From Pseudomonadota bacterium (lineage in GTDB: Bacteria > Pseudomonadota > Gammaproteobacteria > CAMYNG01): DNA of 20,872 nt. The notes below the pieces were generated by a model that made no database searches, had not been told where the DNA came from, and was given only the letters and a program-made list of their open reading frames with translations. The stretch lies in the NCBI GenBank assembly GCA_020347585.1, contig CP070733.1, positions 947,552-968,423 of the forward strand, written 5' to 3'. Position 1 is the first letter of the stretch; the number at the start of each line of letters is the position of its first letter. Shown in pieces: positions 15,700 through 20,872 of this stretch. A program made the position numbers and the translations under genes.

Positions 15700-16611
15700 A
15701 TGGGCAAGGGCAAACCTGTTTCCCTGGTGTTAGGCAGCGGCGGTGCCCGCGGCCTGGCACACATCGGCGTCATCGACTGGCTCGTCGAGCACAATTTCGA
15801 GATCCGCTCCATTGCTGGTTCATCCATGGGTGCGCTGATTGGTGGCATCTACGCCGCCGGTGAACTCGATACCTACCGTCACTGGGTCAAGGCGCTCGAT
15901 AAGTCCGACGTGCTGGGTTTGCTAGATCTGTCGTTTGGCAGCGGTGGATTGTTCAAGGGCGAAAAGGTCATTGAACGCCTACGGGATCTGATCGGTGCGC
16001 GCAGTATCGAGGAGTTGCCCATCGCCTTTACCGCCGTGGCCACTGACGTGGAACAGCAAAAAGAGGTGTGGATCAACAAGGGGTCGCTGTTCGACGCCAT
16101 TCGCGCATCGATAGCTGTGCCGCTGGTCTTCACGCCGTTTCGCCGTGAGGGGCGCCGCTTGCTCGACGGCGGTCTGCTCAACCCGCTACCCATCGCACCC
16201 ACACTCACCGACACCACCGACCTGACCATCGCCGTAAACTTGGGCGGGCGACCCGAGGAATCCTTGTTCCCGTTAGAGGAGGCAGTGGCGCCCCACGAGA
16301 CCATTCCAGTTAGTGCCGAAGAGGAACAGGACTACAGTGATCGTATCAAGGCCTTTGTGCGCGAACTTCAGGGCCGTTTTACGCAAAAGGACGAAGAAGA
16401 CTGGGACTTTTTCGACATCATGGCGATGTCCATCGATGCCATGCAAAACACGATTACGCGCATGAAGCTCGCTGCGTACAACCCCGATGTGACAGTAACC
16501 ATATGCCGCGATGCCGCGCGCGCTTACGAGTTCTACCGTGCCGCCGAACTCATCGAACTTGGCTACCAGCAAACTGACGCCGTGCTTGGGCCGCTGGTTC
16601 GCAAAGAGTAA
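15700..16611 (+). CDS. Patatin-like phospholipase (RssA type)
   Basis: A 303-residue serine hydrolase of the bacterial patatin family, expected to cleave acyl chains from phospholipids or related esters. The oxyanion-hole loop GSGGARG lies at residues 12-18, the nucleophile motif GSSMG at 40-44 (Ser42) and the catalytic Asp in DGG at 156-158, giving a complete Ser-Asp dyad. The C-terminal half adds an extra acidic segment (SAEEEQDYSDRIKAF, KDEEDWDFFDIM). There is no signal peptide, so it is cytoplasmic or peripherally membrane-bound. GGAGGT at 15690-15695 sits four bases before ATG 15700. A TTG at 15685 would place that site inside the gene, so the ATG is preferred. Confidence 0.93.
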   Translation: MGKGKPVSLVLGSGGARGLAHIGVIDWLVEHNFEIRSIAGSSMGALIGGIYAAGELDTYRHWVKALDKSDVLGLLDLSFGSGGLFKGEKVIERLRDLIGARSIEELPIAFTAVATDVEQQKEVWINKGSLFDAIRASIAVPLVFTPFRREGRRLLDGGLLNPLPIAPTLTDTTDLTIAVNLGGRPEESLFPLEEAVAPHETIPVSAEEEQDYSDRIKAFVRELQGRFTQKDEEDWDFFDIMAMSIDAMQNTITRMKLAAYNPDVTVTICRDAARAYEFYRAAELIELGYQQTDAVLGPLVRKE

Positions 16612-17013
16612 GGTGTGACTAACCGAACAGGTATACCGTACGTGTTTGTGAGGAATGAGATCGGAATACTAACGTTTGGTTTGTCCATCGGTGCTGGTTG
16701 GTAGCTAGTAACAGATGCTTTTCGAGTATCTCGATTGAGTAGCAGCGCCTGAACGGATCGATGGTGTCAGTGTAGGTCGATCCGCGTAGATCCCTCCCGG
16801 TCGCAATCAGGCGCGGTCTTTCCCTGATGCCGCTTTCGCGGCGTTGGTCGCGAATCGCTGCTTCCCTCTTTGTTTCAGCGTCGTAACGCGTTGCAGCAAC
16901 ACCGAAACCAAATTCCCCTGAAACGAAACAGATTTGATACGCCTGGTTCCTACACTGATGTCATGGGCAAGGGACATGGTTGCCCGCAACAAAAAACGAC
17001 AAGAGAGGATGCC
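16612..17013. other. 402-base gap with a small hairpin, no gene seen
   Basis: No coding region could be supported. GCCGC and GCGGC (16830-16843, loop TTTC) form a short hairpin without a T-run. Near the right end lie AAACGAAACAG (about 16921) and TTGATA (16934-16939), which may belong to the promoter of the gene at 17014, but no -10 with normal spacing was found. No riboswitch class was recognised. Confidence 0.4.
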
Positions 17014-17760
17014 ATGGACACGAGTATCAGGAACAGCGTATCAATCCCGACGGGCTGTCAGGATGCCAGCGGCTACGAGGTTTTTTCACACGGTGAGGCG
17101 GGGGACGCACACGTGTTTGCGCACCGGATGATGGACCAGGGGCGTTTTGCGACGGGACGCAGAGTGCTGGGTCTCATGCTTGACTCATCTGACGGTACGC
17201 GCAGCGAGCGGGTGCACCTTCAATGGCACATGGCGGTGTTTGAGCTGGAGACGGGCGGCTGGCATGCCGCCTTCGCGCGTTTCCGGCGCCATGTTCTACC
17301 GGTGGCTGCCGGCACGGAGGATGCGCTGACGGACGCGCCCGCCCTGTTGTGGCGCCTTGCGCTCGCTGCGCCTGGGGCCTTCGAGTTACCGTGGTCAACG
17401 GTGCGTGCCAGGGCGCTGGTCCGGATGCAGCGACCCTGCGGTCCGTTTGTGGAGCTTCACAACCTGCTTGCGCTGGCCGGCGCAGGCGACCTCGAGAGCC
17501 TTGATCGCTGGTTGCAACGGCAACCGACGGCTCCGCGCTCCGGTGGCCAGGAGCTACTCAAGCACGCCGGTGTGGCACTGCGCGCCTATGTCGCGGGTGA
17601 GTTTGGGTATGCTGCGGCCACCCTGGCAACGCTGAGTCCCCGGGTAACGGAGATTGGCGGCAGTCGGGCGCAGAATCAGCTATTCGAGAGCATCGCGCAG
17701 TCCGCCCGACGCCAAGCGCGTGCGGCCAATGCGTCGGCGGCCCTGACGAAGGCCGCCTGA
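17014..17760 (+). CDS. Tetratricopeptide-like protein resembling TTC38 C-terminal part
   Basis: A 248-residue soluble helical protein. ATG 17014 has AGAGAGGA five bases upstream, while the longer open frame from 16870 has no support. Segments fit the TTC38-like family of TPR proteins: FAHRMMDQGRFATGRRVLGL, HLQWHMAVFELETGGWHAAF, DAPALLWRLALAAPGAFELP, PFVELHNLLALAGAGDLESL and LKHAGVALRAYVAGEFGYAA. TTC38-like proteins are usually about 450 residues. This one has roughly the second half with a short new N-terminus, so it is either a shortened variant or a distinct relative. It probably acts in protein-protein contacts; no enzyme motif is visible. It ends in an Ala/Arg-rich tail and stands alone, convergent with the DUF1858-like gene. 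Confidence 0.78.
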   Translation: MDTSIRNSVSIPTGCQDASGYEVFSHGEAGDAHVFAHRMMDQGRFATGRRVLGLMLDSSDGTRSERVHLQWHMAVFELETGGWHAAFARFRRHVLPVAAGTEDALTDAPALLWRLALAAPGAFELPWSTVRARALVRMQRPCGPFVELHNLLALAGAGDLESLDRWLQRQPTAPRSGGQELLKHAGVALRAYVAGEFGYAAATLATLSPRVTEIGGSRAQNQLFESIAQSARRQARAANASAALTKAA

Positions 17761-17822
17761 TGGCAAAAAACGGGATACGGAGCCCGATGGGGTTTGGACA
17801 CGGCGGTCCGTTCACCCTTTCT

Positions 17823-18029
17823 CTATGCATCAATTCTGCGGTTTAACTCTTCGAGCAGAGGTTGCAGGGCTAGATCCTGTTCCGCGGCGGCTCGGGATAG
17901 TTCCCATTCCAGGATGCTGTCGGGGCCGGCGTCAGACCGGCACAGCCGCAGATCCATCAGATAATCGGTGAGTTCCGGGTACTCGTTCAGGATCTCACTG
18001 ATCGTCGTTGCTGCCGTGATTTTTTGCAT
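17823..18029 (-). CDS. Small DUF1858-like protein lacking the cysteine pair
   Basis: A 68-residue protein starting MQKITAATTISEILNEYPEL, which fits the DUF1858 pattern (I-T-x-x-x-T-I-x-E-x-L-x-x-Y-P). It ends in LQPLLEELNRRIDA, matching the terminal helix of the domain. DUF1858 proteins, including the N-terminal domain of ScdA/YtfE-type proteins, normally carry a Cys-x-x-Cys turn after the first two helices. Here that turn reads LRLCRSDAGPDS with a single cysteine, so metal or iron-nitrosyl chemistry through a Cys pair is unlikely. ATG 18029 has GGGG about 7 bases upstream. The gene is convergent with the TTC38-like gene and divergent from the small membrane protein at 18343. The assignment rests on a short motif. 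Confidence 0.68.
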   Translation of the reverse strand: MQKITAATTISEILNEYPELTDYLMDLRLCRSDAGPDSILEWELSRAAAEQDLALQPLLEELNRRIDA

Positions 18030-18342
18030 ACGATCCCCGGGACACGCAGGAATAGCATGCCGGTGTTGGTGAGGTTTCGCTGTCGTCCTGAGTCACAATA
18101 TAGAGCAAATTGGCCGGGGAAACGGGGTAAATACATGGAGTCGAGGTGCACCGATTCTCGGACGAAACCGGTACGCCTGGCGATACACCTGCTATTTCCG
18201 AGTTAATTACTAAAAAATCTCCTTATCCGGACATTAGATATCTGAAATACCAAGTGAGCAGGTAGGAAAATATACTGTCGCGGAAACTTGGGTGGCCTGG
18301 ATCGGGCCGGCGTATTAACATAATTTTCTTGAGGGTTAAGCA
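18030..18342. other. Divergent promoter region
   Basis: A 313-base gap between the divergent DUF1858-like gene and the 35-residue membrane protein, so it should hold both promoters. It is AT-rich around 18200-18280 and contains the perfect palindrome AGATATCT (18233-18240) and a -10-like TATACT (18271-18276) on the plus strand, without a good -35. No FNR-type TTGAT-N4-ATCAA site was seen. No gene was found in it. Confidence 0.4.
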
Positions 18343-18450
18343 ATGAGTCAGCAAGATGCTTCCGTCGTGCGTACTATGACTGGGATTTTTACCGGCCTTT
18401 TCGCGTTGTTTCTCGTCATGGTGTTTGCGGCGCGCATGATCGTGTATTGA
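18343..18450 (+). CDS. 35-residue single-span membrane protein
   Basis: A very short gene encoding MSQQDASVVRTMTGIFTGLF followed by ALFLVMVFAARMIVY. The first 10 residues are polar, the rest is one hydrophobic helix (about residues 12-33) with a single Arg near its end, so it should be a small inner-membrane protein. Three signs support it as real: a GAGGGT (18331-18336) six bases before the ATG, a leading gap with AT-rich promoter-like DNA, and a strong terminator 50 bases after the TGA. Small proteins of this shape accompany respiratory cytochromes in some gammaproteobacteria, but no such gene is in this window, so the role is unknown. Confidence 0.7.
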   Translation: MSQQDASVVRTMTGIFTGLFALFLVMVFAARMIVY

Positions 18451-18501
18451 GCAACACGCTACTGCAGTGATGGGGCCGCTGGTATTATCGCGGTCCGAAA
18501 G

Positions 18502-18539
18502 AAAACCGGAACACCTTGGCAGGCGTTCCGGTTTTTTTT
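18502..18539. terminator. Bidirectional intrinsic terminator
   Basis: AAAACCGGAAC (18502-18512) pairs with GTTCCGGTTTT (18525-18535). Two further G-C pairs lie beyond a mismatch, around the loop TTGGCA. Plus-strand transcripts get a run of eight T (18532-18539), which ends the small membrane-protein gene. Minus-strand transcripts get TTTTCTTT at 18505-18498, which would stop the cyclase gene that ends about 105 bases before it. Confidence 0.9.
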
Positions 18540-18643
18540 GGCATCTGGCGGGGTGCGTAGGAGAGCGAATTTTTTACTATCCCTACGGTTGATCGCTGCA
18601 GCCGGTTGCCTTTGGCGCGTTGATGTCTGCGGGCCGATATTTG

Positions 18644-20536
18644 CTATTCCGGCAGACCGGCTTTGCGCAGGTCTCTCAGAAATGCGTTCAACTGGTCGCG
18701 CTTTTGCATTGGAAATGTCCTGGCAAGATGGGAAAGGGTGGTACCAGGATTGAGGGTCTGGATCTCGTCAATTTGCCACGCCGCATCATCCTGTCGGCCG
18801 AGCCGCACATAGGTCGCTGCAAGAAACAAGCGCGGGTAAAGCGAGTTCTCGTTGCGTTGATTTGCCTCTTCCAGTGACTCAGCGGCCTCCGTATAGCGGC
18901 CCAGCGTGTAGTAGGCCCTCCCAAGGTTCCACGGGTATTCGTACGTGTGGTAGGGGTTTAATGCCATAGCTTTGCGGATATACGCAACGGCATCCTCAGC
19001 CCGGCCCTGAAAGTTGGCAATGAACGCCAAAAGTCCATAGCCATCGGCGTAGCTCGGGGCGAGCGCGATCGCACGCTTTACTGCCGCTGCAGCCTTCTCA
19101 TACTGCTCATGGAATAGGTAAACGAAACCCAGCGACCAGTAAACAGGCGGTGAGTTGTTATCGAGGGCGACCGCTTTTTTGGCCAATTCCAATGCGCGAC
19201 TTTTCGTCTCAGTGGGTGAATTGCTCCAGCCATTGCGATACTCATTGATCGTCGCAACTGCAAGTGCGCCATAGGGTCGGGCGTAGGTTGGATCAAGAGC
19301 AATGGCACGCCGGTAGGCATCGCGTGCGAGCTCGTTGTCTTCTTTGGTGCGTCTGTTGAAGTATTGCCTGCCACGCAGAAACAAGTCGTACGCTGCGAAA
19401 CTGTCGGTGGCGGAATGTCTAAGTTGTCCCTTTTCACTTGCTGTGAGTCTGAGTGCTAGCGCTTTCACAATTTCTTCGCTCACATCATCCTGTACAGCGA
19501 AGATGTCCTTAAGCTTACGATCATAGCGCTGGGCCCATAAAGGATGGGCGGTTCGTGAATCAATCAGCTTCGCCGTGATGCGCACCTGATCGCCAGCTTT
19601 TTGCACGCTGCCCTCAAGCACAAAGCGCACTTTTAAGTCGCGTGCGACATCAGCGATCCGAGGTGTCTTGCCCTTATAGGTAAATGCCGAAGTGCGCGCA
19701 ATGACGGTGAGATTCGACAACCGCGATAGATTAGTGATCAGATCTTCAGTGATGCCGTCACTTAGATAATCCTGATCCGGATCCTTGCTCATATTGTTGA
19801 ATGGCAGGACGACCAGGGAAGGTTCATTTGACCACTGAATTTCGCTCGGCGATTCATAAGTGACGGACACAGTCGTATCGAGCCAGGGCAAGAATGCATT
19901 CCACATTACCACTGCCCCCACCAGCGCAACTGCAGCTCCGGTGAGCCAGGCAGCACGTTTGCTGACCCCACCTCGTGGGGTCGCCGGTGCGCTTCTGACA
20001 GCTTCTCCCTCTATCGCACCGATTCGATAGACCGGCACGGGGTCGCTGATATTCTTGACCTGCTGTTTGCCGATGAACTCGTAGGGAAGATCTAGCTTGT
20101 CCTTGACTTGATTGTAGGCTCCGCCGGAGAGACAGATTCCACCGGGGTTGGCCAAGGTTTGCACGCGAGCGGCGATATTGACGCCATCACCGTAGATTGC
20201 ATCGTTCTCAACGAGCACGTCACCGAGACTGACGCCAATTCTGAACAACATGCGGCGAACCTCAGGGTAGGAGGTCGCTTGAGCATTGAGCACCTGCTGG
20301 ATTTCGACAGCGCAGCGCATCGCATCGACCAAACTTCGAAACTCGGCCAACACACTGTCGCCAGCCGTATCGACGACGCGGCCATGGAATTGTGTGATGT
20401 GCGAGGCGAATTGTTGACGTGCTTTGTTCAGCGCAGCAACCGTCGCTTCTTCATCCTCATGCATCAGACGGGAATATCCCGCAACATCGGCGCTCAGAAT
20501 GGCGGCAAGCCTGCGTTGTTGAGGTTCTTCAGCCAT
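18644..20536 (-). CDS. Class III nucleotide cyclase with TolB-like domain and TPRs
   Basis: A 630-residue membrane protein. Residues about 8-172 form a class III adenylate/guanylate cyclase homology domain (AILSADVAGYSRLM with metal Asp17, GDSVLAEF with Asp60, and the NxxxR pair Asn120 and Arg124 in DGVNIAARV). One helix at about 196-216 crosses the membrane. A TolB-like/FlgO-type N-domain follows at 238-345 (LVVLPFNNMSKDPDQDYLSD, GITEDLITNLSRLSNLTVIA), then TPR units from about 380 to the end (AYDLFLRGRQYFN, AYRRAIALDPTYARPYGALA, AVKRAIALAPSYADGYGLLA, AYYTLGRYTEAAESLEEANQ). It would make cAMP or cGMP in the cytoplasm under control of the outer domains. The base-selecting Lys of adenylyl cyclases, expected just before GD, is Asp here (VVDTAGD), so the nucleotide made cannot be read off. 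ATG 20536 is preferred over GTG 20539. Confidence 0.93.
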   Translation of the reverse strand: MAEEPQQRRLAAILSADVAGYSRLMHEDEEATVAALNKARQQFASHITQFHGRVVDTAGDSVLAEFRSLVDAMRCAVEIQQVLNAQATSYPEVRRMLFRIGVSLGDVLVENDAIYGDGVNIAARVQTLANPGGICLSGGAYNQVKDKLDLPYEFIGKQQVKNISDPVPVYRIGAIEGEAVRSAPATPRGGVSKRAAWLTGAAVALVGAVVMWNAFLPWLDTTVSVTYESPSEIQWSNEPSLVVLPFNNMSKDPDQDYLSDGITEDLITNLSRLSNLTVIARTSAFTYKGKTPRIADVARDLKVRFVLEGSVQKAGDQVRITAKLIDSRTAHPLWAQRYDRKLKDIFAVQDDVSEEIVKALALRLTASEKGQLRHSATDSFAAYDLFLRGRQYFNRRTKEDNELARDAYRRAIALDPTYARPYGALAVATINEYRNGWSNSPTETKSRALELAKKAVALDNNSPPVYWSLGFVYLFHEQYEKAAAAVKRAIALAPSYADGYGLLAFIANFQGRAEDAVAYIRKAMALNPYHTYEYPWNLGRAYYTLGRYTEAAESLEEANQRNENSLYPRLFLAATYVRLGRQDDAAWQIDEIQTLNPGTTLSHLARTFPMQKRDQLNAFLRDLRKAGLPE

Positions 20537-20770
20537 CACACTCGGTTCCTGAGTGGCAAATGCGACAGATCCTACTGTTATCGTTTTAGCTTAGACCAAG
20601 CAACGGAAATCGCGGGGGTAATCAAGGTGCGGCAGGCCATGCTGCCGCGCTGCGTGGGCGAAGTAACAGCGGAATGACACGCCAATAAAGATCTGACATT
20701 TCACCCTAAGAAACGAGGGGAAAAGGTCGCTTAGCGTGAAAGAACCTAAGAACTCACGAACCAGAAAAGT

Positions 20771-20872
20771 TCAGGCAAAGCGTTCCTGCAGGTATTGCAC
20801 AATCTCGGTCGATTCGTACATCCACGTGGTGTCGCCGTTCTCATCCACAATCTTCAGGCAGGGGACTCTGAC
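20771..20872 (-). CDS. C-terminal end of a glutaredoxin/GST N-domain protein (cut by window edge)
   Basis: The last 33 codons of a gene entering from the right edge: VRVPCLKIVDENGDTTWMYE, then STEIVQYLQERFA and TGA. The VPCL-cis-Pro stretch, the acidic-Gly turn and the YES-x-x-IVQYL helix match the end of a thioredoxin-fold GST N-terminal or glutaredoxin-like domain (the ESxxI residues bind the glutathione gamma-glutamyl group). It stops right after this domain, so the protein is probably a single-domain glutaredoxin-like one. The active-site CxxC end lies outside the window. The 231-base gap to the cyclase gene shows no clear terminator. Confidence 0.8.
   Translation of the reverse strand, partial: VRVPCLKIVDENGDTTWMYESTEIVQYLQERFA

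Noticed and set aside
1..20872. CRISPR arrays, tRNA/rRNA genes, insertion sequences, integrases or phage genes
   Set aside because: No regularly spaced repeats, tRNA-like cloverleaf, transposase or integrase motif was found on reading both strands.

Overview
The window looks like chromosomal DNA of a free-living, GC-rich proteobacterium, most likely a gammaproteobacterium. The grounds are the RhlE-type helicase, the Blc-type lipocalin, the YcbK-like Tat-exported M15 protein, the CPA2 antiporter with a TrkA-N domain, the DUF3617 and DUF5996 proteins, and compact genes with clear Shine-Dalgarno sites. No rRNA, tRNA, CRISPR array, phage gene, transposase or integrase could be seen. The genus cannot be named from this sequence.

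Layout. Positions 55-2762 (+) hold an RhlE-type RNA helicase and a secreted lipoprotein, the latter closed by a strong terminator. Positions 2842-6045 hold a Tat-exported DUF882/M15 protein (-), an unknown membrane protein (+), and a two-gene minus-strand unit of an unknown exported protein and a TlpA-like thioredoxin. Positions 6180-6995 are a decayed stretch with a frameshifted NTF2/SnoaL-like pseudogene. An unknown exported protein (+) and a dCache-HAMP-GGDEF diguanylate cyclase (-) follow. Positions 9488-10305 are another decayed stretch, ending in an ECF-like sigma factor that stops after region 2. Next come an exported DUF3617 protein (-), a DipZ-like membrane-anchored thioredoxin (+), a Kef-type K+/H+ antiporter (-) and a HicA-type toxin without a visible HicB (+). 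A CbiX-like gene and a Blc-like lipocalin share a minus-strand TGATG junction. A DUF5996 protein and a patatin-like phospholipase form a plus-strand pair. The right end holds a TTC38-like repeat protein (+), a DUF1858-like mini-protein without cysteines (-), a 35-residue membrane protein with its own terminator (+), a class III nucleotide cyclase fused to a TolB-like domain and TPRs (-), and the cut-off 3' end of a glutaredoxin/GST-N protein (-).

Together the genes suggest envelope and redox housekeeping (two thiol-disulfide proteins, lipocalin, phospholipase, antiporter) plus second-messenger signalling (one c-di-GMP and one cyclic-nucleotide enzyme). They are mostly single-gene units in alternating orientation, not one large operon. 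I found no convincing new multi-gene system. The best leads are the 35-residue membrane protein, the two decayed genes, the solitary HicA and the cysteine-less DUF1858-like protein.
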